From the NCBI GenBank assembly GCA_001724265.1, contig MEDY01000055.1, forward strand, positions 62,001 to 126,000: DNA of 64,000 nt, read 5' to 3'. The stretch is from Rhizaria sp. SCN 62-66. Taxonomy: Eukaryota; Rhizaria, unplaced. Under the pieces are notes generated by a model. The model ran no database searches and was not told where the DNA came from. It saw only the letters and a list, made by a program, of their open reading frames with translations. Shown piece after piece: positions 42,994 through 54,100 of the stretch (within the stretch, counting starts at the first letter, position 1; each line of letters begins with the position of its first letter). Both the position numbers and the translations under genes were made by a program.

Positions 42994-45900
42994 ATGCCCC
43001 CTCGTCGTAGCTCTCGGTACGTTTATATATCGTTCAATTAAATTTCAATCGGATCATCCTGGACGCGACACAATCAGTGCCCGTTCACCTTCATTTCGCG
43101 CGCGTCCCGACCCAACCTAGTCGTTACATCGTTTCTACCACGCCCCTGCTTTGGCGACGCGCCCGACTCACAACTAAACCCCGGTTTCATAATTCCCCGC
43201 ATTGTTTTCATCTAGCGTGGCTGAGACCTCTGATGCGAGTGCGGCAGAGATTGTCATCGAGAGCCGGTACGTTTCCTAAACCAACCCCTAACCGTTGTAC
43301 AGATCGGCCAACCCAACCGACAGTTGCGTTCTCCAGCTCCGGCCCCTCTCCCTGTTTTTCAATGCAGCTCTTTGCTCGTACGCATCATATCAAAACCCAT
43401 CTAATATTTGTATTTGGGCTTCTTCGCCTATCATTACCCCCTGATATGATCTGCCTTCTTTTCAGTGCCGCGTCCTCCCGCGCCAGCCGCACGGTGACCG
43501 CCTCCGCGCGCCGCCGCGGCGCCTCGCAGCGCCGCGCTCCGATCGAGGAAGAGGTCGCCCGCGAGCTCTCCTTTGAGGAGACCACGGACGCTGACTCCGA
43601 GTTCGGTTACGTCGCCCCTTCGGCCAGCGCCTTCTCCGTGGACCGTTCCTACGTCTCCGCCAGTAAGGTTTCAGCCGGCATGAAGTCGCCCGCGCAGTAC
43701 ATCGCCGAGCGCGACTCGACCATCTTTCAGGTCGACGCCTGCGACTGGGTAGTCCAAGACCCGCACGACGTTCTCATCCCCAGCACGCGCGCCTCCAACA
43801 CCCCCAAGCACACGTCCGTCATCCCCGACCTCACGCTGGAGCATCGCGCCCCGGTCGTGCCCGTCGCGCCGCCGCTGCCCGCGCTGCCGCCCGTGGAGGA
43901 GTTCTGGGACGTGGTTTACGACGTCTTTCCTTTTGTCTTCAAGGGCCCCGGCATCCGCATTGCGATCGCGATCGCGGGCGTCGCGCACAAGGGCACCGCG
44001 CTCAAGCTCGAGGCGCTGCACGCCCGCTACTCGAGCCGCCCGTTCCACTTCCCCGGCAAGCTCCTGCTGGTGCTCGCTCTCGCCGCCTTCTTCCTCCTCG
44101 TCTCGGCCCCCGCCGTGGCGTACCTGCGCGCGCAGACCTCGGCGGGCCCCGTTAAGCTCTCCGGTGGCGGCGTGGTCACGGAGCAGGACATGAACCGCAT
44201 TGGCGACCGCGTGCTGGCGGCCGTCAAGGCCAACGTCGGCGCGCTCGACCTCGTCGTCATGCCGCAGCTCGTGGCCGCCGAGAACAAGCTTACCACCGCC
44301 TTCACCGGGCTCAACACGCAGCTCGGCGCCCGCGCCACGCAGGACCTGACAGCGCTGCGCGTGGAGCTGCTCAAGTCGCTGCAGAGCGAGATCACGAGCG
44401 CCGTGTCGACAGGCAAGAGCGACCTCAGCGCCTTCGAGAAGGCCGCGCAGAGCAAGTTCGTGGTCAAGCCCGAGCTGGTGGCCGTCGCAGCCAAGTCCAA
44501 GGCTGACGTCGACGCCCTCGCGGCCGCGGCCAAGTCGGCCTACGTGACGCATCCCGAGCTGGACGCCGTCGAGAAGACGCTGCGCCAGTGGACGGAGCAG
44601 CAGATCGCCGCGCAGACGGCCAAAACTAGCGCCACGCTGACCGCCGCCGCGGCCGCCGCGGGCGACAAGCTGCGCGCCGAGTTCGCCGCCGCCGCCGCCG
44701 CCGCCTCGACGGGCACGGCCAAGGACATCGAGCTGGTGCGGGTGAAGCTGACCTCGCTGGTCGAGACTGAGGTGCTGCGCGCGTCGCAGGCGTCTCAGAC
44801 CTCGTGGACGGCGGCGCTGGAGAAGATGCGCCTTGAGCTCGCGGGCGGGAACCTGGCCGAGACGCTGACGGTGCAGATCCGCAGCAAGATCATGGACGGC
44901 GTGACCGCCGACGCGACTAAGGCCGCGATGGCCGCCGCCGAGCGCGCCGGCAAGGCGAGCTTCGACGCCAACCTGGCCGCATCGGTCAAGGCCGCCAAGG
45001 AGGCCGCCGCTGAGGTGGCGCGCGCCGAGGCCGACCGCGCGATCGCGGCCGCCATGCTGTCCTCGACTGCGGCCGTTGCGGGCGCGTCGCAGCAGGCCAA
45101 CGTGGCCGAGTCCCGCGTCGCCGCGGCGATCGAGAAGGCCCACAGCGCGGCCGCCGACGCCGCGCGCGCGCAGGCTGAGGCCGCCGTGTCGGGCACCAAG
45201 GCGTCCCACGCCGAGGCCACGGCCAAGGAGGCGCTCGCCGCCGCCACCAAGCTCTCAGAGCAGTCGGCCGTCGCCGCGGCGACGCTCGACGCGCGCTTCA
45301 AGGACGTCATTGAGTCGGCCTTCGCTGCCAACTCTCCCGCCTGGTCGCGCGCCCGCGCCGAGCTGCTCGCCGCTGCCGCCACGGCCGCGGGCGAGGCCGC
45401 CGCGTCGATGCGCGCGTCGCTGGAGAAGGACCTCGCCGCCGTCGCCGCGACGGTCGCCGAGGAGAAGGCCAAGCTCGCTGCGCTCACTGCCTCCGTGTCG
45501 GCCGTCGAGGCCCGCGTCGGCAAGACCGAAACCGAGCTTGCGGCGCTCCGCACCGACTCCACCGCGGCGCGCACAGCCGCCGACTCGGCCTCCGCGGCCG
45601 TGGTCGAGCTGCGCAAGCGCGTTGAGGTGATCGTCACCGCGTCCGCCACCGGATCGAGCATCGACGCCGCTGAGCTGCAGCGCGTCACCGCGCTCGTGGC
45701 CGCCGTAGAGGAGCGCGCTGCCGCGGCCGCCAAGGAGACCGAGGCCGTCGCCAAGCAGGCCAAGGACGCCGCCGCCGCCGCTGCCTCCGCCGCGGCCACT
45801 GGCGCCGAGGCCAAGCAGGCCGCTGCCGCCGCCAAGGATGCCGCCGCCGGCGCCGCCTCTGCGGCCCAGGTCGAGGCCCTTGAGCGCCAGATCGCCCAGC

Positions 45901-46646
45901 TGTCGGCCGTCGCGGCCGCCGCCAAGGACGCCGCCGCCAAGGCGAGCGCCGAGGCCGAGGCCGCGCGCGCCGCGTCGGCCGCCGCGACGGCCGCGGCCGC
46001 CGCCGGCATGGACGCCGCGACGCTGCGCAGCCGCATCGACGACGCGCTCGAGGTGTTTGCCGCGGACCGCACCGCGATGGTCGACTTCGCGGCCAAGGGC
46101 GCGGGCGGGCGCGTGCTGGCGCACACGGCGACGCACACGCCACAGTACTCGAGCAACCAGTTCATGTCGTGGCTGACGTCGTGCTACGTGCCGACCAAGG
46201 CGCCCGAGACGCTGATCGAGGCCGGCATGGAGGCGGGCTCGTGCTGGCCTATGGCCGGCTCGCACGGCTTCGTCTTCCTGCAGCTCATCGCGCCCATCAA
46301 GGTGAGCAAGATCACGCTGCAGCACCTCTCGCACACCATCGCGACCAACATCACCACCGCGCCCCGCGGCTTCCGCCTGCACGGCGTCACGGCCCAGGCC
46401 GCCGCTGCGTGGCGCGACGCCGGCGCCAAGGAGTCGGACGAGCCCGCGGGCGCGCTGCTGGGCGAGTTTGCCTTCGACGCGCTGGGCCCGCGCGCGCTGC
46501 AGACGTTCACCGTCGCCAAGTCGGCGGCGGCGGAGCAGGTGTACAGCCACGTCAAGGTCGAGGTGCTGAGCAACCACGGCAACCAGGACTTCACATGCAT
46601 CTACCGCGTCCGCATCCACGGCGAGACCGCCAAGGTCAACGCGTAA
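42994..46646 (+). CDS. SUN-domain inner nuclear membrane protein
   Basis: Exons 42994-43016, 43216-43266 and 43466-46646 join in phase 2 at both junctions to give 1,084 residues beginning MPPRRSSR-VAETSD. SUN proteins sit in the inner nuclear membrane and pair with KASH proteins to link nucleus and cytoskeleton. Seen: a basic Ser/Arg N-terminus (nucleoplasmic), one strong TM segment at about 224-246 (LLLVLALAAFFLLVSAPAVA) and about 650 residues of Ala-rich heptad-like coiled coil. A C-terminal SUN domain (about 905-1080) has GSCWPMAGSHGFVFLQL, ITLQHL, LLGEFAFD, LQTFTV and TCIYRVRIHGE, close to animal SUN1/2 and Sad1. The lumenal coiled coil is longer than in animal SUN proteins. The start is chosen because this ATG, both GTACGT donors and both pyrimidine-rich acceptors keep one open frame. 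Confidence 0.88.
43017..43215 (+). other. SUN gene intron 1 (199 bp, phase 2)
   Basis: Donor GTACGTTT after exon 1, acceptor TTTTCATCTAG. An ACTAAAC branch-site-like element lies about 40 bp before the acceptor. In-frame stops inside it (for example near 43190) require its removal if translation starts at 42994. Confidence 0.72.
43267..43465 (+). other. SUN gene intron 2 (199 bp, phase 2)
   Basis: Donor GTACGTTT, acceptor CTTCTTTTCAG. It has the same length and phase as intron 1, leaving a 51-bp microexon between them. No clear sequence similarity to intron 1 apart from the splice sites. Confidence 0.78.
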
Positions 46647-46944
46647 GCGCGGTGCTGAGTGATGTGGCCAAGAGAAACACGGCGACGACGACGAGACTTG
46701 TGAGCGAGCGCGTGTTGTGTTTCTTGTGGTGTCACAATATTTGTCAAGACGGGAAGAATGAAGATCAGCCCTCTGATAAGAAAATAGTACATATGATATA
46801 AGAACGATTCAATTTCAAGTAATAGCATTCAAACTAGAAAAACTGATAACTAACAAACCCAAAATATAACAAATCAATTCCAAATCACCCTAAATAAACT
46901 AAAAACTTGCATTTTCATTCATCTCTCTCTTTAAGTGACAACTT

Positions 46945-47440
46945 GGCGAGTCGCCCGCGATGACACTGTCGGAGTACCTCATGTTCAAGTATCTTTTAAG
47001 AGGCTTTTGACGTCCCAGCAACGCACAGTACGAGCAATGTATTCAGATATGCGTGGAAAACACCCTTATTGATGATCTTCTCAAGATGCTACCGCTAGCA
47101 GTGAGCTCTGCCTTCTATCGCTAGACGACTCTGAAGATTGTTGAGATACTAGATTTCTTTGCCCACACTGAGGCCGGCCGTAACACCTCGCTCCGCAGCA
47201 ACACCATTGATGTATTCTGTACGTGCTTTCGAGACCCCGCCATGCCGATGTGTTGCTAGCGCTCCTTAGCGCTCTGCTCGGGCTTGTTCTGGCGCGCCCC
47301 CCAGACGCGATGACGTACACTGCACCTGACGCACGTCTGCGCGGCATCATCTGCAACAACAAGAGCCTCAAGTTGCCTCAGGGCGCCGGCAAGTGGCATC
47401 GGCAACTTAAGAGGACACTCGCAAGTTCTCTTAACACAGA
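46945..47440 (+). pseudogene. decayed helical-repeat (ARM/HEAT-like) coding relic
   Basis: One frame reads protein-like text (YEQCIQICVENTLIDDLLKM, then TTLKIVEILDFFAHTEAGRN) but has stops at 47008-47010 (TGA) and 47122-47124 (TAG). Near 47220 the protein-like reading moves to another frame (RHADVLLALLSALLGLVLAR, then APDARLRGIICNN). The helical, Leu-rich pattern with repeated GR/RLRG turns suggests an ARM/HEAT-type protein. A GTACGT hexamer at 47219-47224 means part of this could be spliced exons instead. Family not identified. Confidence 0.4.
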
Positions 47441-47809
47441 TGCGGTGGTGCGACCAACGGTAGCGTGGGGCGGCTGTGAACACTCAAAGTGGTACAGCGC
47501 AAAAACACACATGTTAAGCGCCAATGTCAGCACGACGCCGTTCAAAACATGGTAAATATTTGTCAAGCCAACGTTGACATGAAGTACGCATCGGAACATA
47601 TCTCATAACCAATGGTAATTGTGTCCATGGCCGCGCGTTAACGACTTCGGTACAGCCGAGAGGTGGAGACGCGCGACAAGATACGTACCTTGCAAATCAA
47701 GGAATATAATTAAAACAATGTTCACACACCCAAGCTTTAATCTTGGAAATTGTTGTTTTGTTGCCTCTGACGATCAAAATACGGAGATACTGTTGCTTTG
47801 CTTCTCACG

Positions 47810-48078
47810 ATGCGCGAGCCCATTGGCGCGGCGGTCGCGGCGGCTCTTGACCACTCGACGCTCTCAGACAACTGTGCGTGAAATATATCGTCAAGAAGAA
47901 TTCGGCGTGATATTCATATGTAGGGTTTATTTTCCGGATTCTTATCACGCTCATACCTCTGAAATTCTAACTTGTCTTGTTCTATTCCTCCTTTCATCTT
48001 CCCACAGTCGCGACGCAAAAACCCCAGCTCATCGAGCTAGATTTTGCTGCGCCCGGAGCCCACACTCTCGTTTCTTAA
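47810..48078 (+). CDS. possible 44-residue spliced ORF, or uORF of the next gene
   Basis: ATG at 47810 opens MREPIGAAVAAALDHSTLSD. A GTGCGT donor at 47874 and a strong pyrimidine-rich acceptor ending CCCACAG at 48007 join in phase 1 to ATQKPQLIELDFAAPGAHTL and a TAA at 48076-48078. It ends 72 bp before the ATG of the 3,488-residue gene, so it could be an upstream ORF in that gene's spliced leader, an alternative first exon, or an independent microprotein. No homologue recognised. Confidence 0.3.
47874..48007 (+). other. putative intron in leader of the 3,488-residue gene
   Basis: GTGCGT donor and a classical acceptor preceded by CTATTCCTCCTTTCATCTTC. The acceptor is as good as those of the supported introns; the donor differs from them at the third position. 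Confidence 0.4.
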
Positions 48079-48149
48079 CTTGTCGGCGTCCATAGGAAGA
48101 ATCCGTCTTATTTTTAAACAGTTTGGCTTTCTGCGCGCCCGCGGAGTCT

Positions 48150-51100
48150 ATGTCTCGCCCCCCGCCGAGCGCCATGGCGCGCCAGGCGCTCGGCCTCGCG
48201 TCGTCAGGCTCCGACTCCTCCTCTGGCGCCTCCGACGACGACTACAACGCAGCGCCCTCAACCGCAACCGCGAAGACCCTCTCTGCAACGTCCTCTCGCG
48301 GCGCCCGCGCGGCCCCCGGATCCGCGAGCGCGTACTCCGCCCGCGCGGCCGCTGCGGCGGCGGCGGAGGCCGCGCTGGCCCGCGAGCGGCTGCTGAACCC
48401 GCTGTTCGACCGCGAGGGGCCCGTGCTGACTGCGATCCCACCCGACTTCCCCGCCGAGCACCTGCTGCTTGCGGCGCCGCCCGCGCGCACGCTGCCCGAG
48501 GATGTGGCCACGCGCTCGGGGCTGCAGCACCGCGTACTCCCCACCACTGCTGGCGCCCACGCCGTTGCCTGGCGCGCCGCCGCCGCGTTCCAGGCCGCCG
48601 GGGACGCCGTCGCGCGCAGGGACCTGGCCCACGCGCGCGCGCTGTCCGCGGCCGTGCTCGGCGCGTTCGAGCGGCAGGAGCGGCTCGCCGTGGGGCGTGT
48701 GGCATTGCACCTCGTCTCGGAGGAGGCTGCAGGAGCCAGGGCGGGGGCCGCGGCCGGGGCGCTGGCTGCGGCGGCCGAGGCGGCCGAGGCGACCACCGCA
48801 GCCACGATCCGCGCTGCTGCGGCTGCTGCTGCTGTTTCTGCGACTGCGCGCACGCGTACTGCGATGACAGACGACGGTGGCGCTCATGGCGCCAATGATA
48901 ACACGGACAACGGCGTCACTATTAGTAATATGAATAACGATATGAACAACGATGCTAGTGGTGACGATGATGATCGAGTCGCAGTGTCGCGCCAGCTGAA
49001 CCATTTGTTCGCGTCTTCCAACGCGAGCTCTGAGAAGATCGCCAAGACGGCCGCGTCGCTGCACGAGTACTTGCGCACGAGGCACACGCGTGGCGTCATG
49101 GGGCCCGCCAGCGAGTACTGCGGCTTGGCTTTGATCACGCAGGCGTTGCAGAGTATTTGGAACAGTAATCAGAACCAGCAGCTGGTGACAACCCCTGCAG
49201 TCACGGCGTTACATAGCGCTAGTGCTGACGATCACAAACCAGCTTTGAATGCCAGTGTGAGCGGCAGTGACTATCAAGCCAACTTTGCCGCCGCGCGCGC
49301 TCTCGTGTTAAGTCTCGCATCCCAAGCCGGCGCCGCGACCGTGGGGCCCTCTGTCACCAGCACTCACAGCAACGGCAGCAGCAGCAGCAGTAGCAGCAGC
49401 AGCAGCGCGCAAGTGAGCACGCGCGTGCTCGCCATCGTCGCAAACGCGGCCAGCACAGCCGTCACTGCTGCGGCAAGCATCGCCAGCAACCACAGCTACA
49501 GCCACAGACACGGTAGCTACGGTAACAACGGCAGCGACGGCGCGCAGTCCGCTCTTTACAGCTCCTGGGGCGGCGGCCTGACTTCGGACGCCGCGGTGCA
49601 CGCCGGCAGCGGCGGCGCGGCGGCCGCGGTGCGCGCAGCGGCAGGCCACGGCCAGACCGGCGCGGGCAACCTCGGCGTCGCCGCGGCGGAGCGCGCGCTG
49701 ACCGGCGCGGTGGCGGCGACGGGCAAGGCGCGGGATGCGGCGGCGAGTGTCTCTGGGAACAGGAGTGCTCAGGTGGGCGTGCACTGGCCGGTGCGCTCGG
49801 GCGCTGATCTTGCGAGCATTCTCGCGCACCTGGACTCGAAGTCGAAGTCACAATCAAGCGCTGAGAACGCAGAGACTCGGGCAACGGCAGATAATAGTTT
49901 GCCAGGAGCGACTGGTAATCACAACGGCTGTCAGGTGACTTTGCCGAGCACCCAAGCGACTGCGAGCGCCCTGTCTGGCCTCAGCGCCGTTCAGGGCCTC
50001 TCTCTCCGCGACGTGGCCTTCCCCACCCCCACCACCAACGCGTTTCTGCACGCCTCGTCGCTGGACGGCGTTATCGACGTGCTTGCGTCGCTGCAGCCTC
50101 CGGCGCCGCAGCACAGCACGCTCGCCACCGCCGCGTACTTGCCCGCGCCCCCGCTGCCGACCGCGGCGGCGACCGCGACGGCCAGCTACGCCGCGCGGTC
50201 CGTGGCCGGCACCGCGCCCGCGGGCCCGCTGCCGGCGACGGGCGCGGCGCTGCTGCCGCCGCCGCCCGCGCTGGACCTGGCGGCGCTCAACGCGGCCATC
50301 GCGTACTACGCGTCGCTGGCGACCGCCGCCACGATGCCCTGGCTGCTGCCGACGCTGCGCACCGTGCTCGGCGTGCTCAACGCGCACGCCGCGGCCGCAC
50401 ACGCGCACGAGGCCGCCGCGCTGTGGCGGACGCTCGGCGACCTGGAGCGCGCGGCGACGGCTCAGGCGCAGCTGCAGGAGTGGGAAGAGGTCGAGAGCGA
50501 AGTTGAAGGGCTACTTACACGGCTAAGGGGGGCGCGGGATACCAACATGACGCACTTCAGGCAAAGCCTTTTTGCGACAGCCGCAAATGTCTCTGATCAA
50601 AGCGCCGAGTCGGATGCAGACAAGCTTACGTTCGGTGCTGTGCGCACTGCGACGCTGTCGCAGGCGCTGGATATGTGGGAAGCGAGCGAGTTTGCGCCCC
50701 AATCAGTCGGGCCGCTCTCGCGCCAAACTGTCCCAGCCGCAACCGCCGCGAGTGGCAGTGAGCAAGTGGCGAGTGCGGATGACGGCTCGCTTGGCATCTT
50801 TAGTCTGCTGGTGCCGGGCCCAGACGCGCACGTGTGTGCCGCCGCGGCCGCTGCCTCTGCCGCGGCGAACGCGGACAAGAAAAGTGCGCTCAGCAAGGCT
50901 CAAGCAAAGGCGGCTGCGTTGCTGGCTACGATTGCGTCGTTCTCAGCATCTAACAACCCTGCACACATGGATGGAGCAACTGTGGAATCAAGCACTTCTG
51001 CACCAGCGGCAACCACGACGCGCATGACTGCGACATCTAGCAGTGGCAATAGCGATACGTTTTTCACTCTGAACTCCCCGTTCCTTCCCTCGACGGGCAG

Positions 51101-54100
51101 CGACAAGACCGCCAGCGACGGTAACAGCGGTGAGATCGTGAACCTCGTGCTGCCCGACGCACTCGCCGCGCACGCCCGCGCGCGCTCGCGTCGCCTCCAC
51201 GCCCTGCGTTCCTCCTACCCCGGTCGCGAGGCCTCGGTGCGCCTCTTGCGCGCCGTCGCGGCCGCCGCGGGCCCGCTGCGCGCGGCGCTGGCCGAGGCGC
51301 TGGCGCGGCACGCGAGCTCCGCGGCCGCGGCGGCGCGCGCGCTGGTGTCGGCACTGGGTTCGCGGCCGCTGTGCGACGCGGCGGCGAGCGCGCTCGTACG
51401 GCTAGTGGCCGCCGACGCGGTGCTTAAGGCTATCGACCCCGCGTCGCTCGTGTACGCTGTGCCGCAAGACTCCATCGCAAACGGCCACGGCAGCAGCAGC
51501 GGTGCGCATGCAGGTCGACACTGGCAGGGCCACGGCCACGGCCACAGGCAGGGGCACAGTCACGGGCGCGGGCATGGCCACGGGGTTGCTGACGCTGGCG
51601 CGGTTGCGCTCGACAGGCTCGAGAGGCGCGCGGAGTCGCTTTCCGCGGCGGCCACGCGCCTGGCCGAGCTCGCGACAGAGCCGTTCCCCTTCTCCCCGCC
51701 AGAGGGCAGTAGCTCCGCGCCGCCGCTGCCCGCCGCCGTCGCTGCGGCCGCCGCCGAGGCCGCTGCGGCCGCGGGCGGCGCGTTCGCCGCATTCATTCCC
51801 GACACCCGCCACGGCGCGAGCGTGCGCGCGGCCTTCTCGCACGACGCCGCGGGTGCGGCGGCCGCTGCGGGCGCGGGCGGCGCGCGGCGCGCGCAGGAGG
51901 CCGTCACAGCGCTGGGGCTCTGGGCGCTGCCGGCCGGGTGGCCCGCGGGCACCGTGCCGGCGGGGCCTGCGTCGCACGTGCTCACGGCTGCCCTGGCCGC
52001 GGCCGTGGCGGCCGAGGACGCGCGGGCGCGGGCGGCGCTCGCGGGCGCAACAGCCGAGGCGCTGACGGCGCGGAGCGCGGCCGGCGCGGCGACTGCGGCT
52101 GCGGCGGCCGCTGCGCGGGGACATGCTGTGGGCAAGGCGAAGGCCACGCCAGCGCGCGCAGTGGCCATTAGCAGCAGCAGCGATACTGAGAGCGATATCG
52201 CCAGAGGCAGTGGCAGTGGCAGCGACTTCGGTGGCACGCACGTGAAGATGGAGGGCGCATCGGCGGCGGCGCCGTCGCGGAAGCTGCCGCCGATGTTCGG
52301 CAACGACGCCACCCCCGATGACACCAGCGCCAGCGACAGCGACAGCGACTCTGCCGCGGATAGTGACAGTGACAGCTCGGACGGCGCGCCGGTGAAGAGC
52401 GAGGGCGCTGTCAAGTCGGAGGCCGGTGCGAAGCGTGCGCTCCCGGTGGTGTTCGGCGACAGCGCTGCGCCCAATACCAGTGACAGCGACGACTCTAGCG
52501 CCAGCGCCAGTGGCAGTGACGATACGAGTGGGGATGACAAGCAGAAGAATGGTGCCGCGACTGTCAAGAAGCCCCTGGTGCTGTTCGGCGCTGACGACTT
52601 CGACCCTCTCGCCTCCGGCTCCGACTCCGACTCTGACGCGAGTGCCGCGGGTGTCGGTGACGTCTCCGGATCCGACTCTGACTGGGGCATGGGGAAGACG
52701 GTCACTCGCCGTTCTGTTATGAGTCGTAAGGGCATCATTGACAGCGACACTGAGACTGACGACGAAAAGAACAACGAAAGCAACAACAGTCATGACAAGG
52801 CTAGTGCTGGCAACGACGCTACTCCGCAAGCTGCCAAATCTGCGAGTAGCAGCAGTAGTAACAGTAGTGAGAGTGAGAGTGGCAGTGACAGTGGCAGTGA
52901 CGCGAGCTCTAGCAGCAGCTCATCTGACTCGAGTGGCGAGAGTGACAGTGACTCTGACACAGACACTGACTCGGATGGGGACTCGCGCCCCGTCCGCCAG
53001 CCCGCGCCGCGCCCGCTGCTCCCCGCCACCGCCGCAGCCGACGCCGAGGCGCAGCTGCTCGCTATTTTCTCTGTCTTGCGCGCCTCGGGCGACTCGTCCT
53101 ACCTGTCCGACGGGGCCTGGGCGCAGCGCGAGGCCGCCGCGCAGCCGCCGCTGACCGCGGGGCTGTGGGAGGTGCCTGCGCTGTGCCTGCTCGACCGGCT
53201 GCTCGTCGGGCGCGCGCGCGCGGCGCGGTCGCAGGTGCTGCTGCAGATGTACGCAGAGCTGATGTGGTCGCTGTACACCAAGACGCACGGCGGCGAGCTC
53301 GAGGGGGACAAAGCTCTCACTCTGAGTCACAACAATGCTGACTCTGAGCACGAGCACGAGCGCGCACAGAACACGCGCGTGTTCACGCTGTCCGTGCTCG
53401 CGGTGTGGCTAGAAGTGCTGCGCCGCGACCCAGCCTCATTCCCCGCGCTGTGGCACGTCGCGTATCTCTACCACCGCTGCCCGCCAGCGCTTGCCGCACC
53501 TGTGGCTGCGGAGACCACGGATTGGGACGCGTTAACTGTGAGCGCAGACGGGAGCTGCGCTGCCGATGACACTGATGTCGAAGAAATTGACGATGTTGAG
53601 CTCGATCAAGTCAAGACTCAGCAGCAGCGGAAGCCGCGTGGTCAGAGTGCAACCGAAGTCAGGTCTGCTGTAGCCGTGAAAGACGAGCATAAGAGCAAGA
53701 AGCGCAGTGTCGCAGACCTATCTACCAGCAGCAGCAATGATGACAGCGAGAGCGGCACTGTCAGTGACAGTGGAAGTGAAAGCGAGGCGAAAGGCGTCAT
53801 TGTTGATAGCGACACAAGCGGCAGCAGCGACAATGACTTTGCTGTCAAGAAGGAAGATGTTGTCTCCTCCGCTGCAAAGCGTGCTCGGCTAGCCTCAGTG
53901 CGTTCTGCCCCTGAAACGAATCCTAGCAGCAAGAGCAAGAGCGCGGATAAGCTCAGCGTTTATTCAAATAACGACAGCAAGGTCGCGGCCGTGAACAACT
54001 ACAAGAGAGCGTCGATCGAGACGAATGCATCGAGAGCCGCTGGTGTCATGACGGCTGACGACACCACTGTCGGCGCTCACTGGGGGCTCGAGCACTTGGC

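Larger units (their letters stand above)
46647..48149. other. intergenic region with gene relic and possible small ORF
   Basis: The SUN gene 3' UTR (AT-rich to about 46920) is followed by a decayed coding trace (about 46945-47440). An AT-rich spacer follows, then a possible two-exon small ORF (47810-48078) ending 72 bp before the next gene's ATG. Nothing else supportable was seen. Confidence 0.45.

Noticed and set aside
43233-43235. ATG in the SUN microexon as translation start
   Set aside because: With the supported intron 2 junction it leads out of the SUN reading frame.
43077-43465. Unspliced N-terminal extension of the SUN frame starting at a GTG
   Set aside because: No ATG in frame at the start, AT-rich intron-like sequence, and a three-exon model with consistent phase and splice sites explains it better.
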